Shown: one piece after another, positions 34,460 through 42,842 of the stretch
How positions within the stretch are numbered: the first letter of the stretch is position 1
Layout: the number at the start of each line of letters is the position of its first letter
NCBI RefSeq assembly: GCF_903645295.1
Contig: NZ_CAHJXM010000002.1
Location: 224,001-288,000 of the forward strand
Reading direction: 5' to 3'
Length of the DNA: 64,000 bases
DNA from: Bacillus sp. Marseille-Q1617
Lineage (GTDB): Bacteria; Bacillota; Bacilli; Bacillales; Bacillaceae_B
Made by a program: the position numbers and the translations under genes
The notes under the pieces: model-generated
The model's database searches: none
What the model saw: the letters and a program-made list of their open reading frames with translations, nothing else
What the model was told of the DNA's origin: nothing

Positions 34460-34505
34460 AAGGCCCGTCCCGCGCTGCTTTAACGCGTCGCGGGACGGGC
34501 CTTCC
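34460..34505. terminator. GGCCCGTCCC hairpin repeat acting as terminator
   Basis: GAAGGCCCGTCCCGCG/CGCGGGACGGGCCTTC perfect 16-bp stem. Member of the six-copy hairpin family. Just downstream of the yflT-like stop. Confidence 0.85.
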
Positions 34506-34515
34506 ACTCAAATGA

Positions 34516-34866
34516 TTAGAACGGGCTTGGGTTGTTGGCTTTTGCTTCTTTGCTGGCGACGATGACCAGTTTGCCTTTGTCGAGTTCTTCTTCGTAGGTG
34601 TCTGCTTCCGTCCGGTTCATGCCGACTGCTTTCATCTTGTCTCGAAGCTCGTCTCCGCGGCTTTTGAACAGATTACCCATGCTCTCGATCATTCCCTGTT
34701 CTTTCACACCGATGGATTCGGTGCCTGTGCCTTCAGTGATGTCTTCTGAACGATGTTTGTCGTGTGCAAAGACATAAATATCTTCTTTCGTGTAGCCTTC
34801 TGCTGTTAACGTCTCGATTTTTGTTTTTGCTCCTACTACATTTTCAACGACTTCTACTTTATACAT
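34516..34866 (-). CDS. General stress protein, YflT family
   Basis: A 116-residue protein of the heat-induced stress protein YflT group: MYKVEVVENVVGAKTKIETLTAEGYTKEDIYVFAHDK start and a C-terminal KLVIVAS strand. B. subtilis homologues belong to the sigma-B regulon, but no sigma-B promoter can be seen here because a repeat element occupies the upstream region. Function unknown. Confidence 0.85.
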   Translation of the reverse strand: MYKVEVVENVVGAKTKIETLTAEGYTKEDIYVFAHDKHRSEDITEGTGTESIGVKEQGMIESMGNLFKSRGDELRDKMKAVGMNRTEADTYEEELDKGKLVIVASKEAKANNPSPF

Positions 34867-34901
34867 ACATTCTCAACCTCCTGAAAATTGTTTTTCCAAC
34901 A

Positions 34902-35143
34902 CCGCAGTTTATTTCTGTGGAAGACTTCGCTTTCCGCGGGTGCCCCGTGAGCCTCCTTGCAAATCCTATAGGGTGTTTAACTGTCCAGCTGCAGGGCTTA
35001 GAGGCACATGTCATAAGCCAAACCGACCAAGAAGGCAAAAAACGCCTTCGTGGCCGTTTCGTCTTATGCCCCACGCCTCTGAGCAAAGCCCTTCCGCTTT
35101 TCTGATAGGAGTCTTCGTCTTCCACTCCAATAAACTGCTGGAA
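34902..35143. repeat. 130-150 bp intergenic repeat interrupted by a nested second repeat
   Basis: Left part GTGGAAGACTTCGCTTTCCGC and right part GGAGTCTTCGTCTTCCACTCC are the two arms of the large family in minus orientation, as at 47339-47475. Between GAGCCTCCTT (about 34958) and GATAGGAGTC (35103) the normal ~45-bp core is replaced by about 140 bp containing the unrelated repeat annotated separately. Confidence 0.85.
34981..35102. repeat. Nested Bacillaceae hairpin repeat (CTGTCCAGCTGCAG...CTTCCGCTTTTCTG)
   Basis: Starts CTGTCCAGCTGCAGGGCTTA, ends GCAAAGCCCTTCCGCTTTTC. The inner region AGAAGGCAAAAAACGCCTTC is a hairpin, flanked by TCATAAGCCAAACCGACC and GGCCGTTTCGTCTTATG, which pair imperfectly. 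I recall this as a widespread intergenic repeat of Bacillus-group genomes. Confidence 0.75.
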
Positions 35144-35305
35144 CTCGTTAATGAAGTAATGTTAAGTCTAGCAAATGTTCTTATTTTTGCTTTTCCCGCT
35201 GAAAATAGTTTAAAACTTCCATAATCTAGTAACTGTTTTTGCGAGAATAATTGTTTCCAAGATTCGACAGATTTTCTTATAATAGAAGTAAGGAAGGTGA
35301 AGTGG

Positions 35306-36064
35306 TTGAGTACACAATATGAAAAGATCAGGCAAATGGAAGGGATTTTGGAAGAGTTAAAAGCGAATGAGAGAGAAATAAGCGCCACGGCCGCTATTGA
35401 TTATAGAAGTAGAAGCAACAGGAATTCATGGAAGCTGATGACCTCGGTTCTTTCCTTTTGGAAGAATCGGCTGCTGCTCATTCTGCTTTTGATCATATTA
35501 GTGGCAGGCGGGACCGCCATCGGGATGTACGCATGGCTGGGTGGTTCCACTTTTACAGAAGAAAGAGGGTCGTTTGTTGAACGCATTCAGGAAATGAGTT
35601 CGCTGGCGACGGCTCAAGGGTTCGTGAAAGCGGTCATTGAGCAGGAGGATAATCAGTTATTTGGAAAAGATATCAGTGCCGACATCCCGGGCACGAAGCG
35701 GAAGCTTTTGATGGTGGTACCGGGGACGGTGCTCGCAGGCGTGGATTTACAGCAGATTGATAAAAACGATATAGTGGTAGATGAAGAGAAGAAAGAGATT
35801 CAACTGACGCTCCCGCAGGCGGAGATCCTTCAGGAGCCATCCATTGATACTGAAAATATTAAAACTTTTTCAGTGGAAGGGGTTTTCAGAAGTGACGTCG
35901 ATTGGAATGAAGGCTTCGCCCTTGCCGATGTGGCGAAGGATTTGATCAGTCAGGAAGCGGTCGAGCAAGGTCTGCTGGAGGCTGCTGAGAAGAATGCCGA
36001 AAAGTCATTAAAGGGCATCTTTGAACAATTAGGCTATAAAGTGACCATCACGTACGAGAAGTAG
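35306..36064 (+). CDS. DUF4230-family membrane-anchored protein
   Basis: 252 residues from TTG 35306 (AAGGAAGGTG six bases upstream; an in-frame GTG at 35297 overlaps that site). N-terminal cytoplasmic segment, one membrane helix (LLLILLLIILVAGGTAIGMYAW, about residues 54-76), then an extracytoplasmic DUF4230 domain with VVPGTVLAGVDLQQIDKNDI and LTLPQAEILQEPSID. Function unknown. Sixteen bp upstream of ung and probably co-transcribed. Confidence 0.78.
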   Translation: MSTQYEKIRQMEGILEELKANEREISATAAIDYRSRSNRNSWKLMTSVLSFWKNRLLLILLLIILVAGGTAIGMYAWLGGSTFTEERGSFVERIQEMSSLATAQGFVKAVIEQEDNQLFGKDISADIPGTKRKLLMVVPGTVLAGVDLQQIDKNDIVVDEEKKEIQLTLPQAEILQEPSIDTENIKTFSVEGVFRSDVDWNEGFALADVAKDLISQEAVEQGLLEAAEKNAEKSLKGIFEQLGYKVTITYEK

Positions 36065-36079
36065 AAAGGATGTCGCACG

Positions 36080-36754
36080 TTGTCTTCTGCTATTTTTAAT
36101 AATGATTGGTCTGAGGTGCTGGAGGAAGAACTTCAGAAAGACTATTATCTGAAATTAAGAGAATGGTTAAAGGGTGAATATCAATCGTCGCCCACGTATC
36201 CGTCCATGTACGATATCTTCAATGCATTTCACTATACACCCTATCAGGATGTGAAAGTAGTTTTGCTGGGGCAGGACCCTTATCACGGACCGAATCAGGC
36301 GGAGGGGCTCAGCTTTTCAGTAAAAAAAGGCATCAAGCTGCCTCCGTCCTTACGCAACATGTATAAGGAGCTCCATGAGGATATCGGATGTGAGATCCCG
36401 CAGCACGGCTCGCTCGTAAAATGGGCTGAACAGGGTGTCCTGCTGTTGAATACCGTTTTGACGGTGCAGGAAGGAAAAGCTCACTCACACCGCGGCAAAG
36501 GGTGGGAGGAGTTTACCGACAGGGTGATTAGGCTGCTGAATGACCGCGAAAAGCCGATGGTGTTCCTTTTATGGGGGAAGCCGGCCCAGAGCAAGCGTGC
36601 CCTGATCGATGAATCCAGGCACAAAATCCTTGCTGCCCCTCACCCGAGCCCGCTGTCTGCCCACCGTGGTTTCTTCGGGAGCAGGCCCTACTCGAAGGCG
36701 AATCAATTTTTAAAAGAGCAAGGGTTGGAGGAAATCGATTGGTGCATTGAATAA
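36080..36754 (+). CDS. ung: Uracil-DNA glycosylase
   Basis: A 224-residue family-1 [21 protein letters not shown] contains the catalytic Asp and uracil-binding Tyr; [21 protein letters not shown] is the Leu-intercalation loop with the catalytic His. Removes uracil from DNA to start base-excision repair. TTG start behind GAAAGGATG. Confidence 0.96.
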   Translation: MSSAIFNNDWSEVLEEELQKDYYLKLREWLKGEYQSSPTYPSMYDIFNAFHYTPYQDVKVVLLGQDPYHGPNQAEGLSFSVKKGIKLPPSLRNMYKELHEDIGCEIPQHGSLVKWAEQGVLLLNTVLTVQEGKAHSHRGKGWEEFTDRVIRLLNDREKPMVFLLWGKPAQSKRALIDESRHKILAAPHPSPLSAHRGFFGSRPYSKANQFLKEQGLEEIDWCIE

Positions 36755-36761
36755 GGAAGGT

Positions 36762-36777
36762 TGTTTCACGTGAAACA
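36762..36777. promoter_or_regulatory. parS centromere site
   Basis: TGTTTCACGTGAAACA is a perfect 16-bp palindrome identical to the Bacillus parS consensus bound by Spo0J/ParB. It sits eight bases after the ung stop codon and upstream of the ung terminator. Confidence 0.92.
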
Positions 36778-36782
36778 ATCCG

Positions 36783-36815
36783 GAACCCTTCATTTTTCTG
36801 AAATGAGGGGTTTTA
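36783..36815 (+). terminator. Terminator of ung
   Basis: AACCCTTCATTT/AAATGAGGGGTT stem with a TTCTG loop, then TTAGCG. Confidence 0.75.
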
Positions 36816-36844
36816 GCGTATCAGCAGGAGGCGAGGCGAGTTTG

Positions 36845-37021
36845 ATGAAAAAAGAAAAGCGGATCAACTGCTTTCACTGCCGTTATTTTTATACTACATG
36901 GGAACCTGCCCATCCAAGGGGCTGCAAAGGGTACGGCTTCAAGACGAAAGCGATGCCGTCCATGGTCGTCCTCCAGTCATCGGGAAGTCCGTGTTTGAAG
37001 TTTGCGCCTAAATCAAAATAA
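36845..37021 (+). CDS. Small cysteine-rich protein next to ung (58 aa)
   Basis: ATG 36845 behind GGAGGCGAGGCG. MKKEKRINCFHCRYFYTTWE at the start, then GCKGYGFKTKAMPS and a C-terminal SPCLKFAPK: four cysteines spaced as CxxC...C...C, suggesting a zinc- or iron-binding knuckle. Small proteins of this type sit beside ung in related genomes as far as I recall. Function unknown. The parS site and ung terminator separate it from ung. Confidence 0.75.
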   Translation: MKKEKRINCFHCRYFYTTWEPAHPRGCKGYGFKTKAMPSMVVLQSSGSPCLKFAPKSK

Positions 37022-37108
37022 GAACATATTTGATTATTCTCCCATTTACAATTAGGATTATGATGTAGATAACGAACGTAAGCTTTCGAAAGTGAAAGGA
37101 GGACCGGA

Positions 37109-37408
37109 ATGAATATTCCTCATCAAAGCGTCATGAAACGAATGGAACAAGAATTGGCTAAAGCGAAATCTGCCGAGAAATCCCAGCAGATTCGAGAGCA
37201 TATAAATTCGATTAAAGTGTTATGTGAAGTCCTGCTTGAAGAAAACAACCAAGGGGGGAGCTTCACTGCGCCCCTTCAACCGCAGCAGACAGTCCCATTC
37301 ATTTCGCAGCAGCAACAACAGCCTGTCCAGAGACCGGTTCAGGTCCAGAAAGAAGAACCGCTGGAAACGGACGACGGGGCAAACGGGGATTCATTATTTG
37401 ATTTTTGA
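37109..37408 (+). CDS. ywdI: YwdI-family protein
   Basis: A 99-residue hydrophilic protein: helical N-terminus MNIPHQSVMKRMEQELAKAK and the INSIKVLCEVLLEE segment define the YwdI family, followed by a low-complexity Gln/Pro-rich tail (QQQQQPVQRPVQVQ). Function unknown. AAAGGAGGACC ribosome site. Confidence 0.82.
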   Translation: MNIPHQSVMKRMEQELAKAKSAEKSQQIREHINSIKVLCEVLLEENNQGGSFTAPLQPQQTVPFISQQQQQPVQRPVQVQKEEPLETDDGANGDSLFDF

Positions 37409-37480
37409 TCCACGGGATTCGTAAGAGGGAGGGCATCTCCCATATGAAAAAAGTGTTAATACATGCGGAGGAGTAGAGCC

Positions 37481-37852
37481 ATGAAAACATTCATTATCAT
37501 CGGAGCGCTTAGTGCGTTTTTGTCAGTGGGCCTGGGGGCGTTCGGTGCCCATGCACTTGAAGGCAAGATCGAGAAGAAATACATAGACACCTGGAATACA
37601 GGGGTCCTTTATCAAATGTTCCATGCGATCGGGATCATCATCATCGGTGTCTTGATGGGGACGGTTTCCCCGACGTCACTGCTGTCCTGGTCGGGCTGGC
37701 TGATGCTGATCGGGACGATTCTTTTCTCAGGAAGTCTGTACGTCCTGAGCATATCGGGCATCAAGATCCTCGGAGCGATCACACCGTTCGGAGGCGTGAG
37801 CTTCCTTGCCGGGTGGATCCTTCTCGTGATTTTTGCTGCAAAGACGATGTAA
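37481..37852 (+). CDS. ywdK: DUF423-family membrane protein (YwdK-like)
   Basis: 123 residues from ATG 37481 (GGAGGAG ribosome site). Four membrane helices; ALSAFLSVGLGAFGAHALEGKI at the N-terminus and ITPFGGVSFLAGW near the C-terminus are the DUF423 signatures. Function unknown. Order ung-ywdI-ywdK is as in B. subtilis. Confidence 0.87.
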   Translation: MKTFIIIGALSAFLSVGLGAFGAHALEGKIEKKYIDTWNTGVLYQMFHAIGIIIIGVLMGTVSPTSLLSWSGWLMLIGTILFSGSLYVLSISGIKILGAITPFGGVSFLAGWILLVIFAAKTM

Positions 37853-37859
37853 TAATAAG

Positions 37860-37890
37860 AAAGGCTGACCATGGAGTCGGTCTTTTTTTT
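37860..37890 (+). terminator. Terminator of ywdK
   Basis: AAGGCTGACC/GTCGGTCTT imperfect stem followed by eight T. Confidence 0.8.
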
Positions 37891-37898
37891 ATCAAACA

Positions 37899-37941
37899 AG
37901 GCCCGTCCCGCGCTGCTTTAACGCAGTGCGGGACGGGCCTT
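37899..37941. repeat. GGCCCGTCCC hairpin repeat
   Basis: AAGGCCCGTCCCGCGCTGC/GCAGTGCGGGACGGGCCTT stem with a TTTAAC loop. Lies between two ordinary terminators of convergent genes, so it is redundant as a terminator. Confidence 0.85.
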
Positions 37942-37948
37942 CAAAAAA

Positions 37949-37983
37949 TAAAAAGTGTTCAAAATTGGATTTTGAACACTTGA
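37949..37983 (-). terminator. Terminator of cwlJ-gerQ
   Basis: Minus-strand CAAGTGTTCAAAATCC/TTTTGAACACTT hairpin followed by TTTATTTTT. Confidence 0.82.
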
Positions 37984-37991
37984 GGTTTGGA

Positions 37992-38462
37992 TTACCGCGG
38001 GGAATAACTTGTCAATCCGGTCCCGTTGAACGGATATTCGTATTCGATTTCTTCGTCGAAGGTGATGTAATCCAAGTAAATCATCGGTATCAGATAGCGC
38101 ATTCCGGTTTGGGGATCGCTTAAAATAAGATGATCGCGGCCGGCCGCTTCTATGACGCCCTTGAATACTTTCGCATTCCATTGTGTGTTGTTTTCAAACG
38201 TCGTATAAACAGTCGCCACTTTTCCTTTATTCAGGCGCAGGATGTTCTCGATATAAGATTCTTCGACAGGGAGCATGCCGGGAATGTTCTGCGACGGTCC
38301 CGGGGCATTTTGCTGTGCAGGCGGCTGCATATATTGCCCCTGTCCTTGCTGGGCCCCCTGAACCTGCCCTTGCTGCGGCATTACGGCACCGGCATAGTAT
38401 TGACGGTAAGGATCATACGCTTGATACCCTTGGTAATATGGGTTGAATTCTTGATTTGACAA
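37992..38462 (-). CDS. gerQ: Spore coat protein GerQ
   Basis: 156 residues from TTG 38462 (GGAGGTATATCAC upstream). The N-terminus is Tyr/Gln/Pro/Gly-rich (FNPYYQGYQAYDPYRQYY and a QGQ-rich stretch). The conserved C-terminus PVEESYIENILRLNKGKVATVYTTFE is the GerQ core. GerQ is a coat protein cross-linked by transglutaminase and needed for CwlJ localisation during germination; it is encoded directly after cwlJ here. Lys and Gln residues suited to cross-linking are present. Confidence 0.93.
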   Translation of the reverse strand: MSNQEFNPYYQGYQAYDPYRQYYAGAVMPQQGQVQGAQQGQGQYMQPPAQQNAPGPSQNIPGMLPVEESYIENILRLNKGKVATVYTTFENNTQWNAKVFKGVIEAAGRDHLILSDPQTGMRYLIPMIYLDYITFDEEIEYEYPFNGTGLTSYSPR

Positions 38463-38522
38463 GTGATATACCTCCTTGAAAATCATGATTTTTACGTTTC
38501 TGTCTAAAGAGAGCCTGTCAGT

Positions 38523-38945
38523 TTAATAGGCCTTTGGACAATCTTGCCTGGTTGGAATGAAGAAACAATGTGCCTTGAAGCGGCCGGAGTTGGATTGATT
38601 GAACCATTTGGCGGGACAGTCTCCTTCCGGCCGGAAGAACCATAACGAATTTGACGCAGGGTGAAATCTTTCGCCTCTTATTGTTCTTCTGGCAAGATTG
38701 ATGTCTTTCTCCCTTGCCCGCTGATAGAAATAACCCTTTTGTGTGGCTTCGAATCCGCCCGGTTTTTGAAACACCATCCGTTGTATCGAATTGATATCCT
38801 TGAAGTCCAGACATCGCACCCTTACACGGTTGATCCCCGTGTTTCCAACCATCAGCATCCCAAGCTGACCATCACCCTCGGCTTCGGCCCTCATCAATCG
38901 AGCGAGGAGTTTCACTTCCTTCTCGTTAAAAGGTACAACAGCCAT
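38523..38945 (-). CDS. cwlJ: Spore cortex-lytic enzyme CwlJ
   Basis: A 140-residue SleB/CwlJ-type hydrolase: LLARLMRAEAEGDGQLGMLMVGNTGINRV carries the catalytic Glu region. It degrades spore cortex muramic-lactam peptidoglycan during germination, with GerQ as partner. ATG 38945 behind GTGGGAAGATG. It is followed 60 bp later by gerQ, as in B. subtilis. Confidence 0.93.
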   Translation of the reverse strand: MAVVPFNEKEVKLLARLMRAEAEGDGQLGMLMVGNTGINRVRVRCLDFKDINSIQRMVFQKPGGFEATQKGYFYQRAREKDINLARRTIRGERFHPASNSLWFFRPEGDCPAKWFNQSNSGRFKAHCFFIPTRQDCPKAY

Positions 38946-39180
38946 CTTCCCACCTCATTTTAGAAGATGCTTTCTGTCTCACTATTTCATGTCTATGTCC
39001 GGGCACGAAAAGATATTCTTATAATTGGGCAGATTAACGATTACCCGGCAAAACTTGCGGAACCGGCCATTTGACCGGGCCTATTGTATAAAATGGGCTC
39101 ATCTCCACGTAACTTGTGATTTTTTCAGGCGTCTAATGAAGTAGGAATCACATCAAGAGACACATCATGGGGGAATAAAG

Positions 39181-40101
39181 ATGAAGAAAAACAACATGTT
39201 TAAATCAGCTTTCCTTGCTTTGACCATATCTGCGCTGAGTGTATCGAGTGCAGGAGCGGCAGGCTTTCATTTGATCCAAAAAGGGGATACGCTTTGGAGC
39301 TTATCGCAAAAGTATGGAATGTCTGTCGACCAACTCAAGGAGAGCAACAACCTGCACTCTAGCTTGATCTATGCAGGAAGCAAGCTTCAGGTTGGAAAAG
39401 TGGTCACCGTCAAAAAAGGAGACACGTTATGGAGCCTCGCTAAAAAGCATCAAACAACGGTCGGGCAATTAAAACACGTGAACGGGCTGAATTCAGACAC
39501 GATCTATATAGGGCAGAAGCTCGAAATTCCAACGTTTGTATTGGTGAGGCCGGGGGACACGCTATGGGGAATCAGTCAGACATACGGACTGACAGTGGAA
39601 GAACTGAAGAAGAGAAACGGATTGAAAAGCAGCCTGATTTTTGCCGGTCAGGTCTTGAAGGTGAATAAGGTCACACCTGACAAATCACCGGGATACGATG
39701 CCGATAAGGTCATTCCGGGATTGACTCCCTATACCGGATATTATTACACGGCGGAAGAACCACGGAGATTCATCCTTCAATCAGCCAATGACGACTACTA
39801 TTTTACAAGAGTCGAAGTGATCGATTCTGGTGCTGAGATCGGTTCATTGAAAAAGCAGGCACACGAACAGCTTAAGATGTTGGGCAAAGTCACTGAACTC
39901 CAGACGGAGAATTCGCTGCCATTTTACAAAGAGGCTGATTTTGTGCTTCACGCACACGATTCCGAGGTGCAGATGAACGTCGCTGTTAAAGAAGTGGATG
40001 GCGTTCTGTTGAAATTCACGATTCATTACCGGAATGCGGAGGAGTCGGAAGGGATTGTTCCGGAGATGCTGAAGATGCTGAATACGATTGAAATAAAATG
40101 A
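39181..40101 (+). CDS. Secreted triple-LysM protein
   Basis: 306 residues: signal peptide (residues 1 to about 27, ending SVSSAGAAG), three LysM repeats (about 29-71, 73-116 and 117-161; each with KGDTLWSLS-, KGDTLWSLA- or PGDTLWGIS-type motifs), and a C-terminal domain of about 130 residues without a recognisable catalytic motif. LysM repeats bind GlcNAc in peptidoglycan. Wall or spore-envelope location is likely. The terminal domain could be a regulatory or scaffold module. Confidence 0.82.
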   Translation: MKKNNMFKSAFLALTISALSVSSAGAAGFHLIQKGDTLWSLSQKYGMSVDQLKESNNLHSSLIYAGSKLQVGKVVTVKKGDTLWSLAKKHQTTVGQLKHVNGLNSDTIYIGQKLEIPTFVLVRPGDTLWGISQTYGLTVEELKKRNGLKSSLIFAGQVLKVNKVTPDKSPGYDADKVIPGLTPYTGYYYTAEEPRRFILQSANDDYYFTRVEVIDSGAEIGSLKKQAHEQLKMLGKVTELQTENSLPFYKEADFVLHAHDSEVQMNVAVKEVDGVLLKFTIHYRNAEESEGIVPEMLKMLNTIEIK

Positions 40102-40169
40102 GTCAGGCCGTGCCCTTTTCGGGTCACTTTACTGTTTTTGTTATTTCTCTGTCTAACTGAGGCAGAAAG

Positions 40170-40232
40170 GCCCCCTCCCGGTACGGCAGAATATTTTGGT
40201 AAAATTTTTAGTGGACCGGGAGAGTTTTTTCG
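40170..40232 (+). terminator. Possible terminator of the LysM gene
   Basis: CTCCCGGT (40172-40184)/ACCGGGAG (40215-40222) stem with a ~30-nt loop, followed by AGTTTTTTC. Confidence 0.6.
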
Positions 40233-40234
40233 GT

Positions 40235-40351
40235 CTATTTTTTATTGTCTTCTTCAGCCTTTGCAATCAGCCATTCTATTTCTTCCACGGTGATTCGGCC
40301 CTTTTTCACTCGGTCTTTAATTGAATCTAGTGTAATGTTGTATTCTTCCAT
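40235..40351 (-). CDS. Small hypothetical protein (38 aa)
   Basis: ATG 40351 behind GGAGAAGG. The product, MEEYNITLDSIKDRVKKGRI then TVEEIEWLIAKAEEDNKK, is a charged amphipathic helical peptide without cysteine or membrane helix. I do not recognise it; it resembles short regulatory peptides of bacilli such as anti-sigma or adaptor peptides only in size. Confidence 0.6.
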   Translation of the reverse strand: MEEYNITLDSIKDRVKKGRITVEEIEWLIAKAEEDNKK

Positions 40352-40507
40352 GTTATCCTTCTCCTCTTCATCTTGATATTTCCAGGTAAGCGGGGTAATC
40401 CGACTTTTATCAATACCCAGATTATTTTCTGTTTAATCCACTTGCAAACCCAGATATTTATATCGGAAGTAAAATGAAATTGTTAAGGGGAATCACCAGC
40501 GGGGTTC

Positions 40508-40560
40508 TGCAGAACGCAAAAAAGCAGTCCATTTTGGTGTTGCCCCAAAACGGACTGCTT
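40508..40560 (-). terminator. Terminator of hemQ
   Basis: Minus-strand AAGCAGTCCGTTTTGG/CCAAAATGGACTGCTT stem followed by TTTTGCG. Confidence 0.88.
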
Positions 40561-40569
40561 AATTCATTC

Positions 40570-41313
40570 TTATACATGAAGGAACTTAGAGATTCCCTCT
40601 TCTTCTAACAGGTTACCAACGTAGAATGCACCGAATTCGCCGTAGCGTGCGCTTACTTCGTCAAAACGCATTTCGTATACAAGCTTCTTGAATTGAAGAA
40701 CGTTATCGGCAAATAGCGTAACGCCCCACTCATAATCGTCAAAACCGACAGAACCGGTAATGATCTGCTTTACCTTGCCGGCATATTGACGGCCGATCAT
40801 GCCGTGGCTCTTCATCAGTGAACGGCGCTCGTCCATCGGAAGCATGTACCAGTTGTCATTGCCCTGGCGGCGCTTGTCCATCGGATAGAAGCAGACGTGT
40901 TTCGCCTTCGGAAGGATCGGGTAGATGCGCTCCTGAACATACGGATTGTCATAAGGATCGCCTTCAGTCGGCATGTAATTACCAAGCTCAACGACAGAAA
41001 CGTATGAGAATGTCGGAATCGTGAATTCAGCAATTTTAAGCTTGTTGAATTCGTTTTCGAGTTCATTCAGTTCTTCCATCGTCGGACGCAGGATCATCAG
41101 CATGAAGTCCGCTTTCTGCCCAACGATCGTGTAAAGGGCATGGCTTCCTTCTTTTGCAGCCTGAGTCGTATTCAACTTATCTAAGAAACGGTGGAATTCA
41201 GCAATCGCCGTTGCTCTTTCTTCACTCGGAAGCATCTTCCATGTAGTCCAATCGATCGCACGGAAATCATGCAGTGAATACCAACCGTCCAATGTTTGTG
41301 CTGGTTCTGGCAT
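40570..41313 (-). CDS. hemQ: Coproheme decarboxylase HemQ
   Basis: 247 residues from ATG 41313 (AAGGAG nine bases upstream; an in-frame TTG at 41319 is too close to it). Chlorite-dismutase-fold protein: [19 protein letters not shown] start, and the coproheme-site segment [17 protein letters not shown] with the catalytic Tyr. Converts coproheme III to heme b in the Gram-positive heme pathway. Divergent from pta, as in B. subtilis (ywfI/ywfJ). Confidence 0.93.
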   Translation of the reverse strand: MPEPAQTLDGWYSLHDFRAIDWTTWKMLPSEERATAIAEFHRFLDKLNTTQAAKEGSHALYTIVGQKADFMLMILRPTMEELNELENEFNKLKIAEFTIPTFSYVSVVELGNYMPTEGDPYDNPYVQERIYPILPKAKHVCFYPMDKRRQGNDNWYMLPMDERRSLMKSHGMIGRQYAGKVKQIITGSVGFDDYEWGVTLFADNVLQFKKLVYEMRFDEVSARYGEFGAFYVGNLLEEEGISKFLHV

Positions 41314-41598
41314 GTTCAATCACTCCTTAAAGTTCTTTTCATTTAGGCTCTTTTCGCATATTTTGTTGCATTACCCGCAAGAAAATACCGGAATTTGGGT
41401 ATTTTCAGTTATATGTCCATGACTGTTAAAAAGATTGATTTCGAAAAGAGCACGATCACGCTCTTCATTCAAACTTATAGATAAGTACGTAGAGCAACAA
41501 TTTATAGAAAACAGCCTTGCAATGTCACTATATCATAGTTTGGTCAAAGAGTAAGAATGGGAAACCCAAATGTCGTTAAAATGGCACAATTATAGGAT

Positions 41599-41612
41599 AG
41601 GAAGCGCTTTTA
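41599..41612. promoter_or_regulatory. Possible cre site between hemQ and pta
   Basis: AGGAAGCGCTTTTA retains the AAGCGCTT core of CcpA sites with three deviations. It lies about 135 bp upstream of the apparent pta promoter, rather far for the CcpA activation known for B. subtilis pta. The rest of the 41314-41809 gap shows no gene. Confidence 0.35.
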
Positions 41613-41745
41613 CGGAACACACTAAAAGGTGTTACATAAGGGATTGTTTGCATGCTGTATCGGGTATAGGAAGGATAAAAGGTGAAGCGGAATTTTTTGA
41701 AAACAAAGACTTTAACGGTGTAACCGAATACATTTTCCCTTTTCC

Positions 41746-41773
41746 TTGAATTCCTATATGAGTAGAGTATTCT
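41746..41773 (+). promoter_or_regulatory. Sigma-A promoter of pta
   Basis: TTGAAT (41746-41751), 16-bp spacer, TATTCT (41768-41773), 36 bp before the TTG start. Confidence 0.6.
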
Positions 41774-41809
41774 AAGAATGGATATGTATAAATCAAGGAG
41801 GTTCCTCTA

Positions 41810-42781
41810 TTGAGTAACTTATTTACGACACTGACAGATAAAATCAAAGGCAAAGAACTGAAGATCGTCTTCCCGGAAGGCAAGGATGAGCGTATTTTAC
41901 GCGCGGCTTCCCGTCTGGCAAGCGATGGCGTATTGACTCCGATCGTAGTGGGGAATGTCGATGAAGTTCAAGCGGTGGCCAATCAATCAGGCGTGAAGCT
42001 TGACGGCTGCGAGCTTGTGGATCCGGCCGGATTCGACGGCATGGACGACCTTGTGAAAAGCTTCGTCGAGCGCCGCAAAGGGAAAGCGACGGAAGAAGAT
42101 GCGAAGAAAATCCTTCTTGACGGAAACTACTTCGGAACGATGCTTGTGTACACTGGACAAGCACACGGACTTGTGAGCGGTGCTGCCCATTCAACGGCTG
42201 ACACGGTCCGCCCAGCCCTTCAAATCATCAAGACAAAAGAAGGCGTACGCAAAACATCAGGCGTGTTCATCATGGTGCGCGGAGAAGAGAAATACGTATT
42301 CGCCGACTGTGCGATCAACATCTCACCTGACAGCCAGGACCTGGCTGAAATCGCGGTGGAAAGTGCAAAGACAGCAGACATGTTCGACATCGACCCACGA
42401 GTTGCGATGCTGAGCTTCTCCACAAAAGGATCTGCAAAATCAGCAGAAACCGAAAAAGTGGTCGAAGCCGTGACGATTGCAAAAGAAAAGTCACCTGAGC
42501 TGACAGTAGACGGAGAATTCCAATTCGACGCGGCATTCGTCCCGTCCGTTGCAGAGAAAAAAGCCCCGGGCGCAGACATCAAAGGTAATGCGAACGTATT
42601 CGTATTCCCAAGCCTCGAAGCCGGAAACATCGGCTACAAAATCGCTCAGCGCCTAGGAAACTTCGAAGCAGTAGGGCCGATCCTTCAAGGATTGAACGCT
42701 CCTGTAAACGACCTTTCCCGCGGGTGCAATGAGGAAGATGTATATAAATTGGCATTGATTACGGCTGCTCAGGCGCTGTAA
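41810..42781 (+). CDS. pta: Phosphate acetyltransferase
   Basis: A 323-residue short-form Pta: KIVFPEGKDERILRAASRL start, LVSGAAHSTADTVRPALQIIKTKEGVRKTSGVFIM with the active-site region, and the C-terminal DLSRGCNEEDVYKLALITAAQA. Interconverts acetyl-CoA and acetyl phosphate in overflow metabolism. TTG start eight bases after AAGGAGG. Confidence 0.95.
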   Translation: MSNLFTTLTDKIKGKELKIVFPEGKDERILRAASRLASDGVLTPIVVGNVDEVQAVANQSGVKLDGCELVDPAGFDGMDDLVKSFVERRKGKATEEDAKKILLDGNYFGTMLVYTGQAHGLVSGAAHSTADTVRPALQIIKTKEGVRKTSGVFIMVRGEEKYVFADCAINISPDSQDLAEIAVESAKTADMFDIDPRVAMLSFSTKGSAKSAETEKVVEAVTIAKEKSPELTVDGEFQFDAAFVPSVAEKKAPGADIKGNANVFVFPSLEAGNIGYKIAQRLGNFEAVGPILQGLNAPVNDLSRGCNEEDVYKLALITAAQAL

Positions 42782-42792
42782 TGATGGTTTGT

Positions 42793-42831
42793 GGAAAGCC
42801 GGACTCTTAGTGAGGGTCCGGCTTTTTTTGT
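42793..42831 (+). terminator. Terminator of pta
   Basis: AAAGCCGGACTCT/GGTCCGGCTTT stem followed by TTTTGTGG. Confidence 0.88.
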
Positions 42832-42842
42832 GGGGTGTTTGG

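Noticed and set aside
34859..35125. 88-aa minus and 94-aa plus ORFs
   Set aside because: Products of the nested repeat region, not conserved proteins.
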